The notes: generated from the sequence alone by a model not told the origin. Counted from the first letter of the stretch, positions 35,914-44,668 are shown. The stretch: DNA of 64,000 nt from Pseudomonadota bacterium (GCA_018240695.1 JAFEFH010000002.1:1-64000), one strand, 5' to 3'. Numbers and translations: made by a program.

Positions 35914-36870
35914 GTGGGCAAGCGGCGCGTTCTGGTCTGCGGCGCCACAGGCTTCATCGGCCGCAATCTCGTCGAGGCGTTGGCCAAACGGCCAGATCTC
36001 GAGGTCCATGCACTACGCTTCACGCGGCCAGCCTATGAACTGGCGGGAGTCACCTGGCATCAGGGCGACCTGCGTGAGGCCGCATCTGTGGCGGCATTGG
36101 TGTCGGGTATGGACGTAATCATTCAGGCGGCGGCCACCACCTCGGGATCGCGCGACATCGTTCGGACGCCGTACATCCACGTGACGGACAATGCCGTCAT
36201 GAACTCCCTTCTCCTGCGCGCCTGCTACGACCACAAGGTCCAGCATTTCGTGTTCTTCAGCTGCTCGGTCATGTACCAGCCGCGGCAGACGCCGTGGCGC
36301 GAGGACGAATGGGACGCCTCGCAGGAGATGCACCTCAACTATTTCGGTATCGGTTGGACCAAAGTCTACATCGAGAAAATGTGCGAGTTCTTCAGCCGGC
36401 TCGGCGTGACGAAGCATACCGCCATCCGGCACACCAACGTCTTCGGCCCGCACGACAAATTCGACCTCGAGCGCAGCCATGTGTTCGGAGCCACCGTCAC
36501 CAAGGCCATGACCAGCAAGACCGGCAGCGTGACAGTTTGGGGCACGGGCGAGGAGGCGCGCGACCTGATCTATGTCGACGATCTCGTGCGCTTCGTCGAA
36601 CTGTCGATCGACAAGCAGACCAAGCCGTACGAGATGCTGCATGCGAGCGCGGGGCAGGCGATCCGGATCAAGGATCTGGTGGCCCGCATCGTGGCTGCCT
36701 CCGGGCGAGACCTGCGGATCGAGCACGATCTGGCGGGACCCACCATCCGCACCTCGTTCTCGCTCGACAACCGTCGCGCCTTCGAGGTGCTGCGTTGGAA
36801 GCCAGAGGTCTCGTTCGAGGAGGGTGTGCGCCGGACCGTTCAATGGTGGAAACAGGCGTTCGGCGCATGA
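35914..36870 (+). CDS. Atypical extended SDR, second FG(I/V)GW member
   Basis: This 318-residue protein shows extended-SDR features: GATGFIG (10-16), GDLREAASV, QAAATTSG, and the active-site region FSCSVMYQP. NYF144-G-I-G-W148-TK stands where YxxxK is expected, then RHTNVFGPHDKFDL and RDLIYVDDLVRF follow as in fucose synthases. Its motif matches the paralogue at 28483 at exactly the same residue numbers. It may act on the 4-keto-3,6-dideoxy or C-branched product of the preceding enzymes. The start is GTG 35914. Its stop overlaps the ATG of the aldo/keto reductase gene. Confidence 0.82.
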   Translation: MGKRRVLVCGATGFIGRNLVEALAKRPDLEVHALRFTRPAYELAGVTWHQGDLREAASVAALVSGMDVIIQAAATTSGSRDIVRTPYIHVTDNAVMNSLLLRACYDHKVQHFVFFSCSVMYQPRQTPWREDEWDASQEMHLNYFGIGWTKVYIEKMCEFFSRLGVTKHTAIRHTNVFGPHDKFDLERSHVFGATVTKAMTSKTGSVTVWGTGEEARDLIYVDDLVRFVELSIDKQTKPYEMLHASAGQAIRIKDLVARIVAASGRDLRIEHDLAGPTIRTSFSLDNRRAFEVLRWKPEVSFEEGVRRTVQWWKQAFGA

Positions 36871-37832
36871 AGTACCGCCCTCTCGGCCGCACCGGCCTCG
36901 ACGTCTTCGAGATGGGCTTCGGTGCCTGGGGCATCGGCGGCCGGACGGTGGGTACGACCTACTATGGCGACACTGACGATCGGACCTCGCTGGCGGTCCT
37001 CGACCGGGCGCTGGATTGCGGTATCAACTTCTTCGACACGTCCAGCGCCTACGGCAACGGCCATAGCGAGGAATTGATCGGCCAGGCCTTCGAACGCAAG
37101 CGGGAGCGGGCGATCGTGGCGACCAAGGCTGGCTACGATGCCTGGGACAGGCCGCCGGACTTCTCGCCGACGGCGGAGGTGGCTTCGGCCGAGGCGAGCC
37201 TGCGCCGGCTACGGACCGACTATATCGATCTGTTCCAACTCCCTAATCCACCGCAGGAGGCCCTCGGTGTGCCCGAACTACGCGACACGCTGGGCCGCTT
37301 GCAGAAGGACGGGAAAATCCGGGCCTGGGGCGTGTCGGCCAAGAGCCCGGTCGAGGCGATCGCGGCGCTGGCGGAATTCGACGTTGCGGTCGTACAGGCC
37401 AACTTCAACATGATGGACGTCCGCGCGCTCGAGGCACTTCTGCCCGAGATCGAACGGCGGCGAGCAGGCTTCATCGGCCGCACACCGCTCTGCTTCGGCT
37501 TCCTATCGGGTGCGATTTCGAAGGACACGGTCTTCCCAGCCGGCGACCATCGGCTGGGCTGATCCCGTGCCCAACTCAACAACTGGATTGACGGCGCGGC
37601 CAACCTGCTGGCGGCGGTGAAGGCGAAGCCGGGGCAGGAGGGCGCGCGCAGCCTGCGCTTCTGCCTGGCATTTCCGGCTATCTTGAGCGTGATTCCGGGC
37701 ATCCTGAAGCCACAGGAAGCCGACGTGAATGCAGAGGCTAGCGCTTTCGGTTCGTTATCGAACGAAGCGGTCGAGGCTGTGCTTGAGATCAACCGGCAGC
37801 GGCAGTTCTTCGTGGCAATACCGCGGGCTTAG
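36867..37832 (+). pseudogene. Aldo/keto reductase, interrupted by in-frame TGA and lacking catalytic His
   Basis: Reading in one frame, codons 1-231 and 233-321 together form a full-length aldo/keto reductase (321 residues), but codon 232 at 37560-37562 is TGA. The sequence around it reads GDHRLG-stop-SRAQLNNW; a Trp codon (TGG) at this place would be restored by one base. The tetrad residues D57, Y62 and K87 are present, but the usual His in the L-H-N-P motif is Pro126 (QLPNPP), again one base away from CAT. The C-terminal part (CLAFPAILSVIPG) is intact. The simplest reading is a decaying gene. A sequencing error at one base is possible, though it would not explain Pro126. It overlaps the convergent gene's stop. 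Confidence 0.8.
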
Positions 37833-38905
37833 GCTGCGTCGGAGACGACGTCCCAATGGGCGCGGCACAGCGTGCGCGATTCGAGAACGACGTCGCCCAA
37901 TCCCCAATTTTCAGGCTGCGTCGGGATCGGCTTCTCACCCTTGGCCCAGCGGCTGGCGGGGGCGACGAAGTTCTTCTCGATCGACGGGCCAAGCGCGGTG
38001 TTGATGCCGCGCACCTTACGGCGCGGGTAGTCGAAGCGCGTGCGCGCCCAGTGCGCGGCTTCCTCGCTCACTTTCTCGGACAAGAACTTGTCGAGCCTGC
38101 GCTGCCACGGGCGCCAGACCTGTTGCACTCGTTCGCTGTGGACCTTGTCGTGCGTCGACTTGTAGACGCGGCAGGAGTCGGGCCACCGGCACTCGCGAAC
38201 GCCGAGCGCAGCGGCAGCGTGCAACGCCAGCGAATCGATGTCGAGTGACAATACGGTCCTGTCGCGCACATGACCGCGGATATAGTGCCAATACGCGGCG
38301 GACATCAGAGTGAAGTCGCCACAGGCGTTTGTGTGTAGCTCGCGCAGTCGCCAGTGGCGCGATTGCTCGATCCATCCATGAGGGTGCGACGGCAGGGACT
38401 GTAACATAGCAAGTAACTCATTGTCGCCGAGATCCCAAATTTGGTCGTTGGTGATCGTCACGTCGTGCCGGTCGATGCGATACATCGTGTCGGCATCTAA
38501 GTCGCGCCGGGCGATCATCTTGAAGACGTCGCTCGTGTAAATGCTGTCACTTGCCTTAGGCGTGATGAAGCGACCTCGAGCACGGCGAATGCCAGCGTTG
38601 GCGGCCTCGCCCGCGTGGAAGCCCGATTCAGTCGAGCCGATGAAAGGCTTGTGATGCTCGGGCGGTACGATGTAACCGCGCACTGTCACGTATTGCATCG
38701 CATTTGGAAACGATAACAGGTCGAGAATCATCGGCCGACCCGCCGGTGGGTTCCACTCCACGAATATGATTTCCGAAGCGATGCCCGCGTGCTCGAGCTG
38801 ACTCGCGAGGTATGCCGCACATCGGGTCACGCGTCGGGCATAGCTCGGCGTGTAGCCGTCATTCCGGCCATAGGTAACGAAACTAACATAAGGACCAGCG
38901 TTCAT
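37829..38905 (-). CDS. Putative glycosyltransferase-like protein of unknown family
   Basis: This 358-residue protein is not clearly recognised. Its first 150 residues look like a GT-A-like fold: YVSFVTYGRND (nucleotide-binding start), a strand IASEIIFVEWNPP, then ANAGIRRARGRFITPKASDSIY, which resembles the 'new-born in the family, known to be where' segment of GT2 enzymes. A DxD-like TYRIDRHD follows. A Trp- and Arg-rich C-terminal part (about 200 residues) is of unknown fold. ATG 38905 is chosen; a TTG at 38956 would overlap the upstream GT2 gene. A glycosyltransferase in the glycan module is the best guess. Confidence 0.6.
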   Translation of the reverse strand: MNAGPYVSFVTYGRNDGYTPSYARRVTRCAAYLASQLEHAGIASEIIFVEWNPPAGRPMILDLLSFPNAMQYVTVRGYIVPPEHHKPFIGSTESGFHAGEAANAGIRRARGRFITPKASDSIYTSDVFKMIARRDLDADTMYRIDRHDVTITNDQIWDLGDNELLAMLQSLPSHPHGWIEQSRHWRLRELHTNACGDFTLMSAAYWHYIRGHVRDRTVLSLDIDSLALHAAAALGVRECRWPDSCRVYKSTHDKVHSERVQQVWRPWQRRLDKFLSEKVSEEAAHWARTRFDYPRRKVRGINTALGPSIEKNFVAPASRWAKGEKPIPTQPENWGLGDVVLESRTLCRAHWDVVSDAA

Positions 38906-38939
38906 GTTCCACGCGTGTAGGGCATGCACGTGGAACAAG

Positions 38940-39701
38940 TCACCAGCGTACGCCAAGAAATTTCCGCAGATACAGGCGCACTACCATCAACAGACACAGT
39001 GAGCCATTATAGACAATCGATCGCTTCGTCACCCCGCCGATCCGCATTGGCTCGTCGCCGGGAATCTCAGTGACGCTCAATCCGCGTACAGCGCACATGC
39101 CGGTGACTAGCGGCTCTAGGCACGGGCCTTTCAGGTACCGACCGAAATCTGGATCGAGCAAAATTTCACGCCGATAGCCGCGGTAGATGTTCAGTGCATC
39201 TGTAATCTGAAAGTCGGCGAGCGGCCTCATGAGGCGCGTGAACAACCAGTTGCCGAACGCTGAAACGGCGTGGTCGTCTTCTGAGATCGCGTGATGCAGA
39301 TAACGGGAAACCACTACCTGGTCGTAACCCTCTTGAAGCTTGGCGATCAATTCGGGTAGCTGCTCAACCTTGCAATTCCCATCCGGGCTGAACTCCACGA
39401 CATAATCCGTATCCAGGGCATGGACGATGTCGTAGATCGCGAAGTGGAGGCCCGGGCGTATCTGACTGACGACGGTCAGCCCCATGTCCATGGCATATTC
39501 CACCGTACCGTCGCGCGAGCCGCCATCAATGACAATGATCTGATCGAAGAGTGACTGATCGATGCCGGGAAGGGTGGCCTGCAAACCCTGAAGCTCGTTG
39601 AGAGTGGGCAGAAGCAGTGCGATCGTTGTTTGGTTTACGGCCCCGGCGTCCTGACGGCCTGCAACATTGGCGTCCAGCATCTCAGTCGAATCCTGATTCA
39701 T
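38940..39701 (-). CDS. Family 2 glycosyltransferase
   Basis: This 253-residue GT2 enzyme has the nucleotide-binding start LLLPTLNELQGL, IIVIDGGSRDGT, FSPDGNCK in place of the DxD site, and a C-terminal hydrophobic end (SLCLLMVVRLYLRKFLG) that could anchor it at the membrane. It resembles the polyprenyl-phosphate type (DPM1-like) more than a soluble transferase. ATG 39701 is chosen, since about 48 upstream in-frame residues have no GT features. It is divergent from the small protein gene at 39836 and co-oriented with 37829. Confidence 0.83.
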   Translation of the reverse strand: MNQDSTEMLDANVAGRQDAGAVNQTTIALLLPTLNELQGLQATLPGIDQSLFDQIIVIDGGSRDGTVEYAMDMGLTVVSQIRPGLHFAIYDIVHALDTDYVVEFSPDGNCKVEQLPELIAKLQEGYDQVVVSRYLHHAISEDDHAVSAFGNWLFTRLMRPLADFQITDALNIYRGYRREILLDPDFGRYLKGPCLEPLVTGMCAVRGLSVTEIPGDEPMRIGGVTKRSIVYNGSLCLLMVVRLYLRKFLGVRW

Positions 39702-39835
39702 GACGATGGTCTTAAGACGTAGTGATATGTACTGCAACTTATGAGACGCGACGTTATAGCGGCCCCAGCGGGATATTTGCAGTTGACCCGCCAAGAAACT
39801 TGAGGCGATATCCGCAACAATCAGGGGACGCAATT

Positions 39836-40393
39836 TTGCAGACAAGCGCGCGTGATCTTTCGTCGCAAATCGTCTTGCTCGAGCGAGACGGCCATTACTT
39901 TTTTTACCAGCCCGCTTTTGGCCTCATCGCGTCGGGAGATGACGTGGCGAGCGCTTATCAGAAGTTTGGAGAGGCACAGCGCCTTTATCTGAATGACGTG
40001 CAGCGTGCAGGCCTCGAGCTTCCGACAGCGCAGGGGATCCGGCAGGCGGCGGGGGTAGCAGTCCATCGTAGCGCTGCCGCCGAGATCTGGTTGTTCGCGG
40101 CAAAATTCGGTTTGGCGGTGGTGCTGCTGGGTGTGGCGGGTTCTGTCGCAGTAAGTGCGCTCTCGGGCGCTCTTGCCAGTGCAGCGCAAGGAGTGTCGAA
40201 AGCGTTCGCGGGCTTGAGTTCCATTACCTTGTCGGATGTCGTCACGAAGTCAGACGACATCGTGCGCGATATCAAGACACTTCCGGAGAGCCGGAAAGAG
40301 GACTTGCGTCGCAACGTGGGCGAGATATCGCGGCAACTGACGCCGATCGTCGAAGCCTGGCGCAATCCACCTGCATCAGCCGATCCAAGGTAA
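39836..40393 (+). CDS. Small protein with a repeated N-terminal module and one membrane helix
   Basis: This 185-residue product is of unknown family. The first 60 residues form a motif (V-L-x5-G-H-Y-F-F-Y, then GLIASGDDVASAYQKFGEAQRLYL) that recurs in the 85-residue protein at 42306. One strong hydrophobic segment follows (WLFAAKFGLAVVLLGVAGSVAV), then a mixed helix and a charged C-terminus. TTG 39836 is proposed because GGGGA lies about 8 bases upstream; longer in-frame starts reach into the divergent promoter. It sits 9 bases before the GT-C-like gene, so the two may be one operon. It could be a subunit or regulator of that enzyme. Confidence 0.65.
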   Translation: MQTSARDLSSQIVLLERDGHYFFYQPAFGLIASGDDVASAYQKFGEAQRLYLNDVQRAGLELPTAQGIRQAAGVAVHRSAAAEIWLFAAKFGLAVVLLGVAGSVAVSALSGALASAAQGVSKAFAGLSSITLSDVVTKSDDIVRDIKTLPESRKEDLRRNVGEISRQLTPIVEAWRNPPASADPR

Positions 40394-40402
40394 CAGTTTG
40401 CG

Positions 40403-42277
40403 ATGATTGTTCGTGCGCGTCGCGACGTGCAATTCGGCAACGCGCTAGCGACGAGGTGGCTCGACAAGGTCCCGGGCTGGACCATCGTCGCCTTCTGCAT
40501 CGTCTACTTGGCGGCATTCTTGCCGTGCGTCGTGTTCGTGGTCGGCATCCACAACGACTACGAGATGATCTGGTACAAGACGTGGGGGCTTTTTCACACG
40601 GAGGCCGCCGCGCTGGTCGCAATCGGCCGCCCGATCGCGGCGCTTCTGACGAATCTCACCGTGCTCCCCGCCATGGAGATCGCAGACTTCCGATGGATCC
40701 GGATGTTCTCGATCGCGACGGTTTGGGTGATGGGCATCCAATTAATGATCATCTGCATTTGCCACTTGGCCATTAGGCCAGCGATGGCGATGGCTCTTGC
40801 GCTAGCCATTTTTCTGGTGCCGTCATTTCTGTATTCGGTGCTCGGGTCGGCAGCATGGGCGCCCCATCTGACCAGCATTTTCCTTGCTCTTTGGGCTTAC
40901 GGGATGCTCAGCCGTTCGAACGTGCAGGCGACCACTTTCATTGGATTGGTGCAGCGGCGGGAGTATCGCTCGTTCTTGCAGAGCGTGATGGCTTACGCCG
41001 GATTGCGGCCAGTGATCCTGGCTATCGTGATCCTTCAATTGTCGCTTTACGATTATCCGCCGCAGGCCATGATTCTTGCCTGCCTCCCGATTGCAACTCT
41101 CCTGTTCTCGCGCCATGCGCCGATTTACAGGGTGCTTCTTGCGTTGCGGGACATTGCGTTTCTTGGTGTCAACCTCGTCGTCTACGCGATCAGCGCCAAG
41201 CTTGTGTACATCCCGATCGTGCGCATGATTGTCTATAGATTCAGCAAAGCCTGGTATGAAGGCCAGCGCACGTCATTCGATTTGCGGATCGCCGAGAACT
41301 ATCGCTATTCGTTCAATGCCGATCCCCTAGAGGCGCTCAAGAGACTGCATGAGGTCGCCAAAGTCTCGGCTGATCTCTGGTTCTTGCCTCAGCTGAACGT
41401 TCACACCTATGTGGTGATCGTTCTCATCTCGGTCGCGCTAAGTGTCGTGGTCTGGAATTTGTGGCGTGATAGTTCTGCCCGTCTGGCCGCTTTCGAAGAA
41501 GGCAATCGACTTCGGTTTTACAGTTGGCATGACAGCGGCGCTGTCGCCCTGCTGACCATCGGCGTGTGCTTCCTGTTTGCCGGTTCGGCGGTGTTGGGAT
41601 CGGGTGGAGGTTTTGTCACTTATCGGACGATCGCGATGCCGATTGCTGTCGTCGCCGTGGTGGCACTTTTTGCCGTTCGATATCTCGGCGAGTTCCTTGC
41701 GACGGTGGCGGGTGTTTCCTCACCGTGGAAAGGCAGAGCTGGCGACTGCGCTGCTGCAGCCCTGGTCATCGCGGCCACGGGAGCGATCCTTTACGACAAC
41801 TACCTGACGATGAGACTCGCGCGAAACGAGCACGCCTACATCGCCGGCATGATACGCGAGGCGACGGCGAAGGGGGCCTCCGCGATCGTTTTGATCGACC
41901 CGCGTCCGTTTACTCTCCCCGAAGACCATCCGGTCATCTTCGACCAGAAGGGGCGGGCCATGGTCCCGTATGAAATAGGATGTTTCTCGGGCTATTGCGT
42001 CCAGACCGACGCAATTTTTCGGGTGATTGCAGCAGAGCAGGGCTTGGACCCTACCCGAATGGTCATCGTTCCTGTGCGAAACGACGAGCCCGGACCGGGT
42101 ATCACTTGTGAACTCTTCCAGAAGCCATTTGGTTCGTTTCCTGACAAGATGCCTGAAGCGACCCGGCAGCTCGTCGATTTTGTTAGGAGGAGTGGTCCGG
42201 TGGCCTGCTTTAACTACGATTTGAAATGGCACGACGTCAGCCTCGACCTGTCGGCCAAACCCGCGGCGGGAGAGTAG
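40403..42277 (+). CDS. Multi-pass membrane glycosyltransferase-like protein (GT-C / GtrII-like)
   Basis: This 624-residue protein has about 10-11 hydrophobic helices spread over residues 25-480 and a soluble C-terminal domain of about 150 residues. The first periplasmic loop has HNDYEMIWYKTWGLF and GRPIAALL, similar in style to the D/E-rich loop and GR motif of GtrII/GT-C polyprenol-phosphate-dependent transferases. The C-terminal domain (SAIVLIDPRPFTLPEDHP, TRMVIVPVRNDEPG) is not recognised. It would use an undecaprenyl-phosphate sugar in the periplasm. It is flanked by two small related proteins (39836 and 42306). Confidence 0.7.
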   Translation: MIVRARRDVQFGNALATRWLDKVPGWTIVAFCIVYLAAFLPCVVFVVGIHNDYEMIWYKTWGLFHTEAAALVAIGRPIAALLTNLTVLPAMEIADFRWIRMFSIATVWVMGIQLMIICICHLAIRPAMAMALALAIFLVPSFLYSVLGSAAWAPHLTSIFLALWAYGMLSRSNVQATTFIGLVQRREYRSFLQSVMAYAGLRPVILAIVILQLSLYDYPPQAMILACLPIATLLFSRHAPIYRVLLALRDIAFLGVNLVVYAISAKLVYIPIVRMIVYRFSKAWYEGQRTSFDLRIAENYRYSFNADPLEALKRLHEVAKVSADLWFLPQLNVHTYVVIVLISVALSVVVWNLWRDSSARLAAFEEGNRLRFYSWHDSGAVALLTIGVCFLFAGSAVLGSGGGFVTYRTIAMPIAVVAVVALFAVRYLGEFLATVAGVSSPWKGRAGDCAAAALVIAATGAILYDNYLTMRLARNEHAYIAGMIREATAKGASAIVLIDPRPFTLPEDHPVIFDQKGRAMVPYEIGCFSGYCVQTDAIFRVIAAEQGLDPTRMVIVPVRNDEPGPGITCELFQKPFGSFPDKMPEATRQLVDFVRRSGPVACFNYDLKWHDVSLDLSAKPAAGE

Positions 42278-42305
42278 TGGCAATCATCATGGAAGGAACC
42301 ACCTG

Positions 42306-42563
42306 ATGACCGGAGTGACGGAGGATCTTGGAGCGAGCTATCCGGTACTTGTTACCATTCGCAACGGCGAGTTCTGCCTTCGCATCAAAGAGCTCGCCCT
42401 CGTCGTGCGCAGTCGGGACATCCAGGCGGGCTATGATCAGTTGCGGGCGCGCCGGCTTGAACTCGTGAAATGGGCAAAGATCGCCGACGCGATCGACGAA
42501 TTGCCAATGCCTAGACCTATTCCGATCGCGCCCTACCCGCTGGGTGACGCGAGGCCTCGGTAG
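42306..42563 (+). CDS. Small protein related to the N-terminal module of 39836
   Basis: This is an 85-residue soluble-looking protein. A predicted beta hairpin (PVLVTIRNGEFCLRIKELALVVRS) is followed by RDIQAGYDQLRARRLELVKWAKI, which lines up with SGDDVASAYQKFGEAQRLYLNDV of the larger upstream protein. There is no membrane segment, and the end is Pro-rich. ATG 42306 is supported by GGAAGG about 10 bases upstream. It lies in the 29-base wake of the GT-C-like gene and converges on the methyltransferase gene. The function is unknown. Confidence 0.6.
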   Translation: MTGVTEDLGASYPVLVTIRNGEFCLRIKELALVVRSRDIQAGYDQLRARRLELVKWAKIADAIDELPMPRPIPIAPYPLGDARPR

Positions 42564-42586
42564 AGTTGTCTTTGACGATGCCCTCG

Positions 42587-43495
42587 CTATTGCGGGCGGA
42601 TGGCGACCACGGCGCGTGAGACCCCGAACGGATAGCGCCATCCTTTTTTGGACAGCGCCAACTCTGCGGTCTGGAACTTCGCCAGCGCACTGGACACCCA
42701 AGTCTGCTGGGCATGCTCCGCCTCATGGGAATGCTTGCCGGACAGCATCGACTTGGCACGCGACAATGCAAATAGCGGGAAAAGACCGCAAATGAAGGAA
42801 GTGCTGAAGATTACCTTGAAGCCGGCTTCCTCAAGCTTAGACTGCAATTCCGTCCGCCCGTAACGCCGAAAGTGCCGGGAATCCCGGTCTGCCGGACTGT
42901 AGAAGGCAGGGTGCTGAGGCACGAAGTGGAGCACACCGCCGCCTGGCTTCAGGGCGCGTAATGTCTCGGCCAACACGGCACGGTCGTCATCGATATGCTC
43001 AAGGACGTCGAATGTCGTGATCAGGTCAAACGTTTCCCTGAACGGCAAATTCTTTGCGTCCAGATGGATCAGGAACGCCTTGTCCTTGAGCGCCCGCTCG
43101 GCCATCTGCAGCCCCTGGCTGGACGTGTCCGTCGCGTAGAAACAGGCGTCGGGAAGTTCCTCGATGCAGCGCTCGGTGACATACCCGGTGCCGCATCCGA
43201 TATCCAAGACGCGCTTGGTGCCCCGGAAATAGCGCTGTAACAGCCAGCCGATCATGTCGTTGCGGGCAGGCCAATAGAATCCGTTGGCCTGGTCCCGCTT
43301 CATCGACGCGATTTCCGCCTCGGAATATCCGGTATGGCCTGTGTCCAAGAGATGGGGCGCAAAGCTCGGGAAGTCCCCCACAAGAGAAGGCTGGCGGGCG
43401 GCACCGGAAAACAGGGCAACCGCGTCGTCAAATCGATGAGTCGATGTCGAGGGGGCTATCTGACGCCGGACGAATTCTTCAATTGCGGATGCCAA
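42587..43495 (-). CDS. Class I SAM methyltransferase (type 11-like)
   Basis: This 302-residue protein has a methyltransferase core: RVLDIGCGTGYVTE (SAM loop near 96), FYATDTSSQGL, FDLITTFDVLEHIDD, LKPGGGVLHFVPQHP. The N-terminal 90 residues hold FYWPARNDMIGWLL, which is often seen in ubiquinone/sugar methyltransferases. The only good start is TTG 43495. Regions of about 175 bases on its far side and the divergent PhyH-like gene share the promoter. Substrate unknown; probably a sugar or lipid-linked glycan. Confidence 0.82.
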   Translation of the reverse strand: MASAIEEFVRRQIAPSTSTHRFDDAVALFSGAARQPSLVGDFPSFAPHLLDTGHTGYSEAEIASMKRDQANGFYWPARNDMIGWLLQRYFRGTKRVLDIGCGTGYVTERCIEELPDACFYATDTSSQGLQMAERALKDKAFLIHLDAKNLPFRETFDLITTFDVLEHIDDDRAVLAETLRALKPGGGVLHFVPQHPAFYSPADRDSRHFRRYGRTELQSKLEEAGFKVIFSTSFICGLFPLFALSRAKSMLSGKHSHEAEHAQQTWVSSALAKFQTAELALSKKGWRYPFGVSRAVVAIRPQ

Positions 43496-43670
43496 TTGGT
43501 CCTACACATCTGAGGAATGCTGGTTGTAGGGCGTTGCTAGCATAGGCGGTCCGACGGTCGCAATTGGCCGAACAGTCCTCGAATGGCCTTTGAGGACGAT
43601 ATGAGATACTAGGAGGTTACCCAAATCGTGCCAGAGCCGAATCTTGCATAAGTTACGAATTTTGCTGCGC

Positions 43671-44654
43671 ATGCTGAGAAATCGCCTGCTTTCGTCGAAT
43701 CCGATGTTGCGAAGTTCGCACACGAGCATGCTCGAGCGGGTTGTCTTCGTGCTGAACTTTTTTCCCCCCTACAACCTGGCCTGCTGGCTCTGGATTAGGC
43801 TGTGCACCCGGCTGGCGCCAAGCGCGGCGTTCCCTGGCCGGGCCTCATGGTGGTTGATGCAGCGGGCTTTCCTGTTCGGCGGGTTGCGCCACCTAAGCCC
43901 CGAGGACAGGACCGCTTTCGCCAAGGCGATCGTTGTTCCGGCCCTGGCTCGCACGTCGCCGGCCATCGAAAGCGACCCCGCAACGCGCGCTTCGGTCGCC
44001 GAGTTGTCGGCGCGTGGCTTTGTTGCCCTTGGTCCGCTCCTTTCATCCGCCGATGCGAAAGCGGCCGTAGACTATTTCTGCAGTCAGGACGGGTACGCGT
44101 CGCAAACTCCCCTGCAAAGCGACGGCGTTCCGCGCAAGTGCGACCCGCAGAAACTTCTTGGGGAAGGGCAGGAGCGGTATTTTTGCTTCTCGTCCCAGAC
44201 TTCGCTGGCTTGCCCTCAGGTTGCCGATCTTCTGAGCGATGGGCGCTTGCGGAAGATCGCAGCTGGCTATCTCGGCTTTACGCCAGTCATGTACAGCGTG
44301 AATACCATCGTAACGAACGAAGGCAACGATGCGCACTATGTGATGCGCATGCATCGCGACCAGGATGCTTTTGCCTGCGTTACGTTCTTCGTCTGCTGGA
44401 CGGCTGTGGCCGCCAGGAATGGCGCCACGATCTATGTTCCGCGCTCGCACGTCTCGAGCGACGTCGATGTCTCCCGGCCTACGTATCTCGAAGGAAATGC
44501 GGGCGACGTGTTCTGCGTCGACACTTTCGGGCTACACTCCGGCAACCGGGAGGTAACTGGCCCGCGATTTGCGACGTGGATTCGATTCGGCTCGGCGCCG
44601 AATCTCGGCACGGTTCAGGACCCCGATCTCGTGCCAGACCATCAGTTTGCCTAG
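43671..44654 (+). CDS. Phytanoyl-CoA dioxygenase (PhyH)-like Fe(II)/2-oxoglutarate oxygenase
   Basis: This 327-residue protein has the PhyH facial triad H228-x-D230 (MRMHRDQDAF) and H289 (LHSGN), with R299 (GPRF) as the 2-oxoglutarate anchor. The N-terminal 70 residues are hydrophobic and Arg-rich (FPPYNLACWLWIRL), and may be a membrane-associated helix. The substrate could be a lipid or a sugar. TTG 43644 is an alternative start giving 9 more residues. The Rieske gene follows 14 bases later, so the two iron enzymes are probably co-expressed. Confidence 0.8.
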   Translation: MLRNRLLSSNPMLRSSHTSMLERVVFVLNFFPPYNLACWLWIRLCTRLAPSAAFPGRASWWLMQRAFLFGGLRHLSPEDRTAFAKAIVVPALARTSPAIESDPATRASVAELSARGFVALGPLLSSADAKAAVDYFCSQDGYASQTPLQSDGVPRKCDPQKLLGEGQERYFCFSSQTSLACPQVADLLSDGRLRKIAAGYLGFTPVMYSVNTIVTNEGNDAHYVMRMHRDQDAFACVTFFVCWTAVAARNGATIYVPRSHVSSDVDVSRPTYLEGNAGDVFCVDTFGLHSGNREVTGPRFATWIRFGSAPNLGTVQDPDLVPDHQFA

Positions 44655-44668
44655 AAGCCGCTCTGCCT

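Noticed and set aside
37560-37562. TGA as a selenocysteine codon in the aldo/keto reductase
   Set aside because: Aldo/keto reductases do not use selenocysteine, no SECIS-like hairpin was seen, and a Trp codon one base away fits the family better.
39722-39835. Upstream extension of the small protein gene at 39836
   Set aside because: It lies in the divergent promoter with the GT2 gene, and the resulting extra residues show no similarity to the relative at 42306.
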